NCBI GenBank assembly: GCA_000181795.3
Contig: CM012954.1
Location: forward strand, 16,877,443 to 16,941,442
Direction: 5' to 3'
From: Trichinella spiralis
Lineage: Eukaryota; Nematoda; Enoplea; Trichinellida; Trichinellidae
DNA: 64,000 nt
The stretch's first letter is position 1. The number at the start of each line of letters is the position of its first letter. Shown one piece after another: positions 1 through 11,802 of the stretch. The position numbers and the translations under genes are program-made. Under the pieces are notes generated by a model that worked only from the letters and a program-made list of their open reading frames with translations, was not told where the DNA came from and made no database searches.

Positions 1-236
1 ATTGAATAATGCAATGTATATATATATATTGAAAATTATCAAATGTAGCATTAAATAAATGTTTAAAATGCTTATATGTTTAGTAATAGCAAAGCATGCG
101 CTCAGTAATTTACTTCATTTCTAGTATACTGTATTTACAGTGGTATAATAAAGTGTCAAAGAGAAGTTGTGCTTTGTGAGATATTGTTATATAGCATTTA
201 TTTGTATTTCTTCAGATTACATATAATGCAAAAGAA

Positions 237-2170
237 ATGAATAAAACGTCGGCCAGAAAAATAAGTCGAAGGAAGAAAAAATATTGGCGGAAAGGTGCAA
301 ATATATCAGATGTGGAGACCTTTTTGGATGATGTCCGTGAACAAGAAAGATTACATGGATGTCAGCTACACTTAAAAAAAGATGAAGATTTATTCGAAAT
401 TGATAAAACTCCCGGCTCGACGGCAGATTTTTCTATTAAAGCAAATGATTTTGATAGTCAAACAGCTTCACAGTCGGTTAAGTGAGTTATTTTTAACTTT
501 TCAGGATTTGTGAATAATTTATTTATTGCTGTTTATTGGTTAAATAATTTCTCAACTGTATTCTGTTGGAAAATTTTTCTGTTAATAATTGTAAATTTCG
601 TAAAACAATACTAGACACTGCATTTGTCATGTAGATCTTTTGAAGCTTAATTCGCCTTTGCACTTACTTTAAGCTTAAGTCATTTATGCAGATAATCATA
701 TAGTTCTCTTTTATCTTTTATTTGTAACTCTGTTACAAACTGAGGAAAATTGCATGAACTAATGTTTAAACTTGCGACATCTGAAAATTGCACTCACAAA
801 TGTATATGTATACATTATAGTTCGTACACATATAAATGGTTGATTTATATTAGGGCACGTAATCGTCTCAGTCGGAAACAGCTGAAGAAGCTGCAATCAG
901 TTCCGGTGCGTAGAAAAAAATATCGCAGAAAGAAAAGTGAAATTTGTTTCTCAAAAAGAACTTTTTACGACATCTGGGCAACGCCCGTTTCAAGTAATGC
1001 TTTTGGTTTTTCAGAATATTTCGTTTTCATGTTAAATTTCATTGCAGAAAACGCTGAAACACCCGAATTGGACGATTCACTGGTGGAACACTATTTGCGC
1101 CAAACTAAGAAACTTCCAGTAAAAGTACCGAATACGAGAAATATCATCGTCTCTACATGTCCTCATGTAGAGTCACCTCACGAAGGAACTTCTTACAATC
1201 CAACAGAGGAAGCTCATCAGGTATATAAATATATATGCAGAATTTGTTTCAAATAATAAATGGTTATCAGATGAAATTATAATGCAGGATTTGTTAATAA
1301 AAGCATACGAAGAAGAAAAAACTAAGTTGGAAGCGAATGTTTGGGCACAGAATGCTATGAAAGTTCCAAAAAGTGAACCGATGGCTACAGAAGTAAATTG
1401 TTCAAAATGAAATTGAATTTAAAAAACTCAGATATGCTGATTTGAATTAAGGAGAGCCGATTGAAAGAGATGATGCAAGGATTAGTAGATGAGTCGGATG
1501 AAGATGGTGGCGGTGTATCATCGGATGATGAAGAAAGTGTTGAAGAAAAGGTGCAAAAACGCAAAGCAGTATGTGAAAAAAGAAAAACAGTAGCTCAACG
1601 TAAGCGAAAATTAAATCTTAAAAAAGCTGAACAAAGAAAATGCTTTGAAAAAAAGAAGCGAATGTATGAAAATGAGATTCACAGGTTAAGTTTCTGGTTT
1701 CTATTTTAAACTCATAAATTGAAACTTATAATGCGTGAACTGCAGAATAAAGTCTATCAATAAAGCAATAAATCAGATGGAATTGAATTGGAAACGTCGT
1801 GCTGAAATTAGAAAACAACGAATGGCAGAAAAGTTGAAAAAGCCGGCAAAGTTAAGTCGACATCCTTTTCTTGCCTCTGATCGTGAAGTTCTTCTGCCGG
1901 AAGAGTTACCTGACAGTTTGAGACTGCTTAAAGTATGCTTTGCAGTTCATTGCATATCACCAACTCAGTTAAGTGATTCATTTTGCACAGGTTGATTAAT
2001 CTGTACATTTTTAGCCAGAAGGACATCTGTTGACGGATCGATTTAAAAGCTTGCAGCAGCGAAATATATTGGAACCAAGAGTGAGATGTAAAACAAAGAG
2101 AAAGTACAAAAGAAAGCGATTTAACAAAAAAGGTGTATCAGAAGTTGATGCATCTTATATTCCCAGATAA
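237..2170 (+). CDS. NOP53: NOP53 ribosome biogenesis protein (GLTSCR2 family)
   Basis: Nucleolar factor for late 60S subunit assembly; in the family it docks the exosome/MTR4 on pre-60S particles. Seven exons: 237-481, 854-993, 1048-1220, 1288-1392, 1452-1684, 1746-1932, 2015-2170 (1239 nt, 412 aa). Family landmarks in order: basic start with KKKYWRKG, then VETFLDDVREQER, FYDIWATP, SYNPTEEAHQ, an acidic serine stretch, a long Lys/Arg-rich helix, LPDSLRLLKPEGHLLTDRFK, QQRNILEPR and a basic C-terminus. Intron 2 (54 nt) is in frame and reads through, but removing it restores similarity. A splice acceptor at 215 lies just before the chosen ATG, so a short upstream coding exon is possible and the true start may lie further 5'. 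Human NOP53 is 478 aa. Confidence 0.9.
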
Positions 2171-3932
2171 GATTCATCATTGTGACATTACATGTTAATG
2201 TTGATGGCAATTAGAATAACATTCGAAATAAAAACTCGTCGATAATTTAGTGACGTTTTGCGAATGGTCTGATCTTACATTTCACATAATACTCCCAAGT
2301 ACAACCATCTAGAGTTATACATTGGTATGCGCCTACACCATTTCATTCTGATTTAAGCCAACCAATTGGAGAAACCTAATCACAGAACTGCCGAGTTGAT
2401 GGACAGTCTGTGCATCACTTTCACAAATCCATTTTTCACCATAATAATCAATGCAACCATGGATCGCATTTAAATTCCTCTATTCCTAAAAGAATTTGTT
2501 CAAAATTTTTAATTTATATAAAAGTACAACTTTCATATTTCTTCTTACTTCTTCATTTATAAAATTTACTGACAAAGTTAAATTATCCTAAATGAGATAA
2601 ATTTTACAAAAGAATTTTAAGTTTAAACAAGTATTCATCGCTGCTTTACAAAAATTATATTCTTAAATGCAAAATAATTGGTTCAGTGACAAATAATTAC
2701 AATGGTTTCAATTTATCAGAAACGTTAAATTATTAATCACTGAAATACTGAAAAACAAAACAGATGAATAGTGATTCTCTTGTTACAGCAATAGCAATAG
2801 TATTTAAAATTTGTAATAAAAAAATTCTTAACTTATATTTATTTATGAAAGAAACCTTGTTAAATAAAATGTATGCAACATATTGTATGTACATAACAAA
2901 CCTTTGTTACACTGGAAAATTACAGTAATGCAAAGCAGTTTTACTTTACTTAATAAAAATAAAATAATACATCAATAAACTTTACAATCGAATGGAAAAT
3001 TAAACTCAAGATGTTTTCTTTAATCACTATTGTTCAAATTAAACAGTGAACAATATCTTACTTTAGTTTTAGATAAACGCTTTTAATCAATCTGCACCAA
3101 CTTCAAAAAATAAGCAGCTCATTTTAACGTTAAAAAAATAATTTCACGAAAACATTTTTACATTTTCTTCAACGAAACAGAACAAACAAACTAGAAAGCA
3201 AACTAAAAATTCTTGATGTTAAACAAATCTTAGTCGGTGCTTTACAATAACAAGAAATAAAAAAGCAACATCAACGGCATACTGTGTTCAAATAAAAATA
3301 ATCATACGTACATGATGTCAAATATTGTTGTCATTCATATTCAAAAAGTGACGTAATTTCAAACATAATCAAAATCAATAATGCAAATTCATCACAGGAG
3401 AAAAAAGTCACTACACATTTATGGAATAATTATGCATAAAAACAGAATCAAAACAGTTCTATCAAAATTTATTCCCAAAATTAAACTGAACTATAATATT
3501 AAAGATAACAAGTTCTTACGGTGTACTGTATTGCAGAAGTTAGGTATAATATGCCAAAGTAAAACAATACTAATTGTGAAATGCATTAATATAATATGAA
3601 AATTCAATATATTGAACTTTTTTTTTACTATTGTCAAAAAATAAAGTTTAAAATCAATGAAAAACATGGAGTCAAATGAAAATAATTTAATCTCACTTCT
3701 TGCAGTTCTTGAAAATAATTGAAATCTAACAATCAAACAACGACGACAATTATTTGTCAGTAAATATGTCAACAAAATTGTTATTACATGTAAAAAATTA
3801 AATAAGAACAACAAAATGGCAATATTTGATTTCCTGTCAAAAAGTAAACATTTTCAAATGTTTTTTAATTTTAATATTCATATATAAGGTTGGTTTTGAG
3901 CTTGTATTTCGTATCGAAAGCTGTTGCAAAAC
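2171..3932. other. Intergenic, no gene seen
   Basis: AT-rich spacer between NOP53 and the first secreted-protein gene. It starts with the NOP53 3' UTR, with an AATAAA-type signal near 2226. The short open frames here (for example near 3400-3800) have AT-driven composition and no recognisable motif. Confidence 0.5.
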
Positions 3933-5003
3933 ATGCATTGCCAATTCATTCTCTCTTTGCTCCTTTTCTCTTTGAACGTCGTATTCTTCGAAGCCGCGTA
4001 AGGGAACTTTTAAATATGAAAAATATATTTCATGAAATTATTATTATTGTTATTAATAATCATTGATATTATGTATAGATTGTAAAAATAATAACATGAC
4101 ATAAAATAATAATGTGAAGATAGTTATTATGACTTTGGTTAATTTTCAATATTTTTAGGAAATCACTGGATGCCGTAGACGTAATAGCCGGTTTCAAAAA
4201 ATGTACTCTTTTGTTATAAAAAAAATTTTTTTTTCTCATAGGATGAATTAAAAAGATGTACTGAGAAGCAAACTGAAATTTGTGCTCAAACAGAATGCAA
4301 AGCAGAAGATGCAATTATGACAGATCTGCTTCTCGAGGGAGAAAGCGACATTACTGACCATCCTGACTTCCTTTTATACGCAACTTGCATGCAACGTTGC
4401 TGTGCAAGACTGAACGGCGTAATATATTTTTATTATTTGTTATTTATTTGTCTATTATTAAAAATATTTAAATGAATAATTTTCCAGGCTCAAGTAGCTC
4501 CATTGAAAGAAGAAGAAAAACGAAGAGGACCTTCAAAATTACCTGTAAATACACAAAATAATTATAATTTCTAAATAGAATAATAATATTATTAATTATA
4601 GTTCCAAAGCATTTTTGAAGTTGCTGATCAAAAAACAGTTGAAAGATGTGATGAAACAATGTGCAAGAGTTATAGAAAGAAATATGAAAATTTGGTAGCA
4701 TTGACTTCAAGCTACAAAAAGCTACGATCAAGCCAAGAATTGAAAGACTACAAACAATGCATCGAAAGATGTGACGCAAAATTGAATGGATTACAGGTAC
4801 AGTAATTGCTTGAAACGTTAATGTAAGATTGAAATGAATTTAAATAATTTTTTCGTAATTTCAAAAGCATTCATTTAATTAATTAACAATTTCAAACTGC
4901 TCTACATATTTCATAATATTATGCATTGAAGTGAAATATTTCGTTTGCATACTTCTATGCAGATTTTCATCTTTTTATTCTAATTCTGTTCTATTTTTAG
5001 TAA
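3933..5003 (+). CDS. Secreted cysteine-rich protein, tandem copy 1
   Basis: Not a family I recognise. Exons 3933-3997, 4159-4180, 4242-4418, 4488-4544, 4602-4796 and 5001-5003 (only the stop codon) give 172 aa. The first 20 or so residues are a classic signal peptide (MHCQFILSLLLFSLNVVFF). Exon 2 is a 22-nt microexon needed to keep frame. The mature part holds two related units of about 55 residues, each ending RC(C/D)A(R/K)LNG and carrying paired cysteines: C-X4-C early and C-X3-C late, as expected of a disulfide-pinned helical hairpin. A charged linker with EEEKRRGPSK joins the units. No transmembrane segment after the signal. Likely secreted; role unknown. A close copy lies 3.6 kb downstream on the same strand. 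Confidence 0.75.
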
Positions 5004-6053
5004 AGCCAGATATGAAGAATGAAGATATGCATTACAAAGAAAAATTTTAACTGAAATAATTTTTGTTATATAAAATCTATAAATATCATTTCTAACTGCA
5101 TTAGAATTTTTTTGAAGAAAAATAAAATAAAAAAATTCTTAATATAATTGTTACATGCATGCGCATATTAGTGCAAAAGTTCCAGCTTATTTAATTTATG
5201 GTCACTCCTCAATCGTGAAATGGACAATTTAATAATTATTAATAATTAGTGAAATTAATCACATATTGATGTAGCGCTAACAAATCATACACCATTAAAA
5301 TACTCTATAGTACCACTGCAACATTGCAGAATCACTAAATGCGTAAAAACACGAAAAACAAACATAAAATTACAATTATGCATTTGACGAATGAATATCT
5401 TAATCAAAGTAATGAAAAATGAAAACAAAACGTTAATTTTAAAATTGCATAAATTCTTTATCCAATATATGAATATTTACTCAAATGTGCAAATGCAAAC
5501 AACTTTACCATTTGCTATCAAAAACGGTTCGACGATGAAGTTTTAATACACGGTTAAAAAGCACGAAACAGCAATGATGAACAACGATAAATGGAAAATA
5601 AATTGCAGGCATTTGATTGAAATATCCATCCATTAATAATGTTGTATTATTTTAATAGTTCCACTGGACAAAATATTTGTGTCGCATGTGGACAGTTATG
5701 CTAAAGTAAACAAAATTGAACACTTAATTTATGGATGCAAATTTAAAAACGTGCCCAAATAACAAAATGGAATTTGTCTTTCGAATGTGATTCGATGCTC
5801 AGGCAAGAGCACTAAGGTACTGTAAATTTACAAAGAATAAAATACTTATTTTGACCGTGAACATATTCTATTGCACACGCAATGTAAATATTAAATTTCT
5901 TCACGCGCTTTATGTATTACATGCAATTCGATATTAAAATTGTTACAAATGTATTGAATAAAATTTTTGAAGAAATTTGTCAAATTATTGTATCTCAAGT
6001 CAACGCGCAGAATAACTTTATTGAGTAACAAAAGGAATACAAAAGTAATTATC

Positions 6054-6138
<85 letters not shown>

Positions 6139-7588
6139 CTCTAACTAACTTCCCCCCTAATCTGTCATGTCTACTACATAATCCAGTCTAACTAGTTTTT
6201 TGTAACACGTTTTCTTACAAGATTTCCTTCAAGGTACATAACACAATTATTAATACAGTAAAATGCAAAAAATGCATTTTTTTAAAGTTTACATTTTAAA
6301 AATTATAAATCCTATTACAATGGCTAATAATAATTTTGGAAATGTTGGCTCTCAATTTAGTATTGCCATATATTCATCAATGTATTGCTTTGCAATAAAT
6401 ATATATACTAATTTTTTTTCTAAAAGCAATAAAATGTACGTAATTTAATATTTAGTTTGATGCAAATTTCAAATTTACATTATATTTACAAGTACTTTAA
6501 CTTATATCGTTATAATATATAACAACGCTCTCCAAACCATGGCCAGCGGCTAGCATGCGATCTGCCTCTGTATCTGATTTCACACGTGAAAAAATAAAAC
6601 AACAATTTGGATCCAATGCGTGTTAGATATTGTAATTTTTATTCTACCTAGCACCGATAACGTAGCATCAACGTAAGATCTGACTTTCAATCGGATCATT
6701 TTTATACATGCACAAATTAAAAAGATTTTTTAAATTACCTCCCAAAGAAAGATATTTGAAATTGAGGCACTTTGGATTCAAAATATGCTCAATGCTTGGA
6801 AGCACATAAGCACATGTCTTTGCAAAAGTACTTTTTAACTTTGAAATTCATTAAATCAAAATACGGGTGTTTATTGGCAGATAAATCTTTTTTAAATTTA
6901 CAGCAGTTGTCAATTACAATCATCGACATTGATATATAGTTACTCTGGTAAATGAAATCTGAAGAAAAGTAATTTCCATTTTGAACTTATTACTAACAAT
7001 AAAGGACAAAAAATTATGAATTTAAGATGAGGTAAATTTTTCATCATTTGCATTATATCAGTAATCATTTGTTCTCAATACGGTTACTATTAATTTGCGA
7101 ATATTCGAAGAATTTGCATGCTTTTCTTGTCTGCGCTGTTGGGAAAAATATTTCCTTCCGTGTTGTATTACGTGCATTTTGTTGTTTTATAGTTATTACG
7201 CATCATACGAACAAGTTTATTTGCTTAAGTTCAAATTAATACATAAATCAAACATTCATTTCCTAAAATAAAGCCATAATAAATATTTTTCTATTGATAC
7301 ATATGCTTATATCAAAAATAAATTTTCCATAAAATAAAAATAAATTAAATTTTCTACTTGTAATTCTTGAAAATATTTGAAAACCGCATTGAAACAAAGT
7401 ACAGTGAACAGTTTGTTCAGCATTATTATTTCAGCAAAAATATTATTTCCTCAATTAATAAGAACATCAAAAGCATAATATTTAATTTACAATCAAAAGT
7501 TTAAACACCTTTATGTGCTTGAAATTTTGATATGCATATATAAAACAGATCCTGAGATGGGATATCAGATCGAAATATGGTACAAAAC
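5004..7588. other. Spacer between tandem gene copies
   Basis: AT-rich, with no gene found. Contains the long (AC)n microsatellite listed separately. Sequence just before 7589 resembles sequence before 3933 (for example the run leading to the shared ATGCATTGCCAATTC), so the duplicated unit includes some promoter DNA. Confidence 0.5.
6057..6134. repeat. (AC)n dinucleotide microsatellite
   Basis: About 39 uninterrupted AC units. It produces spurious open frames of Thr-His on the plus strand and Cys-Val on the minus strand. A tract this long and pure is expected to vary in length between individuals. Confidence 0.97.
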
Positions 7589-8412
7589 ATGCATTGCCAA
7601 TTCATTCTCTCTTTAGTTTTCTTCTCTTTGAATACCGTATTCTTCACAGCCGGGTAATGATAAACATGAGACATTTTTTTAAATATTATTAAGATCATTT
7701 AAATTATGTATACATTTTTTAAATGTAAAGTAAAATGAAAATGTGAAGATAGTTATGATGACTGTTTGATTGATTTTTAATTTTTATAGGGATTCACTCG
7801 ACGCCATAAACGTAATAACTGGTTTCAAAAGGTGTACTTTTTTTCTCATTAAAAATTTTTCTCACAGGATAAATTAAAAAGATGTACTGAGAAGCAAACT
7901 GAAATTTGTGCTCAAACAGAATGCAAAGCAGAAGATGCAGCTATGACGGACCTGCTTCTCGAGGGAGAAAGCGACATTTTTGATCATTCTGACTTTACAT
8001 CATACGCAACTTGCATGCATCGTTGCTGTGCAAGACTGAATGGCGTACTGTGCATTTATTATATGTTGATAGGAATAATTTTTTAAATGCAAGTAATATT
8101 TTCCAGGCTGCAGTACCTCCACTGAAAGAAGGAGAAAAACGAAGAGGACCTTCAAAATTACCGGTAAATACAGAAAATAATTATAATTTCTAAATAGAAT
8201 AATAATATTATTAATTATAGTTCCAAAGCATTTTTGAAGTTGCTGATCAAAAAACAGTTGAAAGATGTGATGAAACAATGTGCAAGAGTCATAGACAGAA
8301 ATATGAAAATTTGGTAGCAAGGACTTCAAGTTATAAAAAGCTACGATCAAGCCAAGAATTGAAAGACTACAAAGAATGCATCGAAAGATGTGACGCAAAA
8401 CTGAATGGATAA
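7589..8412 (+). CDS. Secreted cysteine-rich protein, tandem copy 2
   Basis: Close paralogue of the gene at 3933-5003 with the same structure: exons 7589-7653, 7790-7811, 7868-8044, 8107-8163, 8221-8412, giving 170 aa. Signal peptide MHCQFILSLVFFSLNTVFF, 22-nt microexon, and two C-X4-C/C-X3-C units. It stops in frame straight after the final LNG, two residues earlier than copy 1, so the last intron and stop-only exon of copy 1 are not needed here. All cysteines match copy 1. Substitutions are scattered over most of the length; no disabling change seen. Function unknown. Confidence 0.75.
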
Positions 8413-8908
8413 CAGGTAAAACATTGTCAATCAGTGTCAGCATCAGATGGAGAGGTATTCATATAAATTTTTTTTACAAACTTGAAATACTTCATTTGAT
8501 GAGTTAATCAGATTGCACAAAATTGCACTGAAGTAAAATAATCTTATGCTGAAGTTTCTCGTATTTTTTTTAGAAAATTTTATGCTAATTCTACTCTTTG
8601 TTTAGTCATTGCAGAAATGAAGAATGAAAAATAAATAATACGCAGAATCATCAGTATTTGAATGAAACACTTTTAATGAAAATTGTGAATATCATTCATT
8701 AACTGCATTAATTGAATTTCAGTAAAAAGTACAATTCTCCATGTATTCGTTTGTATAAAAGAAAGCGCACCATATATTTTATGAATTTGAATTTTGTTAT
8801 ATTTAAAGTACTTATGTATAAGAACAAGTTTATTTGCTCAAGCTCAAATGATTAACATAAAAAATGCCGCTTATTAGAAAAATTTCCATGCTATCCGAAC
8901 TGTTTTTA

Positions 8909-9579
8909 CTATTTCAAAATGATGTCTGATTCTTGTGCCTCTTTTATCAAGTGTCTTAAGAGAAGAGCTTTGTCGTTTTGTGAAAAGTTGAGAAATTCTT
9001 CATTAATACAAAGAGAACCCCAGGTATTTTTATCACAAGGTGTTGGCATGTCAGTACCTGATATATGGCAAATTTGTAAGCAAAGAATATAATTAGCATC
9101 ATGTTCAGAACATTCGGCACATTCAGGTTTCTTTTCACAATCCTTTTCGCAATCGTCATTTCTTTTTATACACGCGTAGCAAGAGGCATACGGATCTGGA
9201 GGTGGTAATGTAGTGCTTTGGAAGCTGCAGCATTGCTTTGGAATGCAATTTTCAGGACATGCAATCAGCTTTAGATGGTAATTTTAGAATTAGTATAAAC
9301 ATGGATAATAAATCTTACTTTTTGATTACAAGAACAGTCTACTTGTTGTGGTGTGTTAGAATCTGCTGTCAGCTGCTTTCCACAGTTGGCTGTGCCAGGA
9401 GGATTGTTCTGTGAGCAATCTACACAGGATCTATGTGAATCAGTAGCAGGTGCAGGTGTAGTTACTATCTGCTGGACATTAGGAAAGCATTGACGCTTTG
9501 GACGATCTCTAGTCTCTTCAGGTGTACTGCACACGAAAACGACACTTAGCAGCACAATAAGCACTATCGCTTCGTGCAT
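8909..9579 (-). CDS. Secreted cysteine-rich protein, unknown family
   Basis: Two exons, 9319-9579 and 8909-9268 (joined in phase 0), encode 206 aa. The N-terminus MHEAIVLIVLLSVVFVCS is a clear signal peptide, followed by RDRPKR, a possible furin-type processing site. The mature part has about 24 cysteines in clusters (for example CVDCSQ, CSCNQK, CPENCIPKQCC, CYACIKRNDDCEKDCEKKPECAEC), then a longer C-terminal stretch with fewer cysteines. It does not share the repeat unit of the two genes on the opposite strand, although it is also cysteine-rich and secreted. The splice donor (gtaaga) and acceptor (ctaaag) are both good. Function unknown; a secreted or cuticle-associated role is only a guess. 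Confidence 0.7.
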
Positions 9580-10397
9580 CTAAAAAGGATAATTTTTATT
9601 AAATAAATAACTGTGTGTGGTAATATTAAAATTAAGAAAAAATATATTCATGCATCCACATTCTTATCAAATAATACAATGTCTATTGTATTGGTAGAGT
9701 GAACTTTGTTGGTTTCATAAGGATTTCAAATATTTGCATTTATTTCGCTATGTTAATGATAATCAGCTTGAACTTTTATGCAGATTTGGTGATCCAAGAA
9801 ATCAAATACATTTTTCCTCAGGTAATAATATGCAATATGTAATACAAACAAACATATTTACTTTTGTTTAGAAAAATATTTTGATTAAATACATTTGATC
9901 ACAATGTAATGGCAGAATGGAAATTTGAAAAAAAAACTGATTAAAATAAAAATAAACATCGTTTGCAGCATGAAAAGAGCATTAATTGCAAGAAGATTTC
10001 AGCATACAGTTTCCATTGAAACTTGTTGAATGGTATGCTTTCTGTCGAGTGCAACATTTCGTTTTAGAACACTTTTCAAACAACAAAAAGCAAAATTTTT
10101 AGATCATGCAATAATAATATTCAGATAACAGTACGCTTCAGCTTTTTTCCTAATTTACATAATTGTAAATGTAAACGATGTGTTAAATCACTAAAGAGAA
10201 GCAATTTTATTAACAAAACTAAGTAATGCAAATACATAAGAATGAGCAAGTTTTAATTTAGACGATGCAAGAAAATCCAAATCACCAATAGCTATGCTTT
10301 GACTATTGACAATTTGAACTTTATACGGGAAATATGGGAAGAAAAAAAAAGATTTTCCAAATATGTTTACTTTAATGTTCGTGTTTTTAAATAATTA
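9580..10397. other. Intergenic, no gene seen
   Basis: AT-rich DNA upstream of the minus-strand cysteine-rich gene and downstream of RAB28. No coding signal. Confidence 0.5.
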
Positions 10398-11081
10398 TTA
10401 TTGCAAAAGACAAGAACGACTTTTCGATGACCAGACAATTTCACTTGAAGAAGAATCAATGGGTCGGTCAATGGTAGGCACTTCAGCTTTAATTACTGAC
10501 GTGTTGCTGTCTAATTCAGTGCGACTTAGCTGTACACCAACAATTTCGGCAGCCAATTTCAAAAAACACAGTGTTACTGAATCGCCCAATTTTGCTGATG
10601 TCTGGCAGCTTAACATGTGATAGCGTTTAACTAGCTCCTGCTGCTTTTCATATTTCACGTTGCGCTGATGTTCCAAATCAGTCTTGTTACCAACGACCAT
10701 GAAGCGCACTTTGCGTTGCTCATCGTCCCCAACTGCACGTTGCACCAAACGATACCAATCCTTAATCTTATCAAAGCTGGCAGCATTCGTGACATCATAG
10801 ACAAGCATGGCGCCGTCTGCGCCGAAAACATATTTATCCAACATTGCACTGTCCATTTGCTGACCACTCACGTCCCATATTTGCAGGGTGATCCGAAAAC
10901 GATCACCAAGTGTTATATATTTTGTGTAAAAGTCTAACCCAAGAGTTTGATGATAAGCGCTGATAAACTGCTCCTGCACAAAACGAAAACATAATGACGT
11001 CTTACCAACGCGACAGTCGCCGACCACAACAATTTTTACACGTCTTTCGTTGACTGCATCTTCTTCAGAATCGCTCATCAT
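10398..11081 (-). CDS. RAB28: RAB28 small GTPase
   Basis: Ras-superfamily GTPase linked to cilia and the BBSome, 227 aa in a single uninterrupted exon. Start MMSDSEED matches the vertebrate MSDSEEE start. Motifs: P-loop GDCRVGKTS (about residues 22-30), RAB28-type GLDFYTKYITL, switch II WDVSGQQ (RAB28 has WDIGGQT), GNKTDLEH for guanine specificity, and SAK near 166. It ends CLLQ, a CAAX box of the farnesyl type, like CAVQ in RAB28. The switch II Q is present. Lack of introns is unusual beside multi-exon neighbours. Confidence 0.93.
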   Translation of the reverse strand: MMSDSEEDAVNERRVKIVVVGDCRVGKTSLCFRFVQEQFISAYHQTLGLDFYTKYITLGDRFRITLQIWDVSGQQMDSAMLDKYVFGADGAMLVYDVTNAASFDKIKDWYRLVQRAVGDDEQRKVRFMVVGNKTDLEHQRNVKYEKQQELVKRYHMLSCQTSAKLGDSVTLCFLKLAAEIVGVQLSRTELDSNTSVIKAEVPTIDRPIDSSSSEIVWSSKSRSCLLQ

Positions 11082-11802
11082 TTTAAGTATTCTTCAAAAG
11101 AAAACAAACACTTCATCTCTCATTTCTCCCCAAATGTTTGCAGTAAACAGAAAAAAACTGGCGGTTAATTATGCGTGCGGTTTCCATGGCAACCAAACTT
11201 TGTTTACCTGAGCATTATTTTACGGTATACAGTTGGCTTACCAAATGTGTGATAAAAAAAATAAGGCCAACAGTCATTTAAATTTTCATTCGTTCTGAAA
11301 AACGATGAACCATGTCATTCAATTAGCCATCTCAGAAAAGTTGGCAGTATTACATCAACGTGACTAGTTAAATTACGAAAAAGTTAAACAGATATGAAAA
11401 ATTTGTATTCACACATAATAGTTTGTTATTAACACGCGTTTGATGTTAATTGAATCTTGCTTGTAATATGCTACATTTATATTTATGAATAATTTAGAAA
11501 TTTATAGACCTATTTTACATATTTAACATAAATGAATCTAAATGAAATGAAATTGAGATACGGAAACAAAAATGTAGTTGACTATTGGAAAGTTAACATT
11601 AAAAAAAATTTTTTTCAACTAAAAGAAATCACAAAAACAACATGTAATAAATATTTTTTACTTCTTGTGACAAATTTCACAGCTAACAATTTACAATGAA
11701 ACAGAAAAAGGAACCATTAAAACAGCCTGAAACGCAGGTCGCGTAACAGATTTTAGTATGCTTTGTAAATTATGCTAGTAGAGATATCATCAAAAAAAGG
11801 TA
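11082..11802. other. Intergenic, no gene seen
   Basis: RAB28 upstream region and DGAT2 3' flank; AT-rich and without a convincing open frame. Confidence 0.5.

Noticed and set aside
750-1256. Single long NOP53-region frame of 168 aa
   Set aside because: It fuses intron sequence to exons 2 and 3; splice sites at 853, 993, 1047 and 1220 explain the similarity better.
5891-6191. Open frames on both strands through the (AC)n tract
   Set aside because: They arise from the dinucleotide repeat and its AT-rich flanks; no real protein signal.
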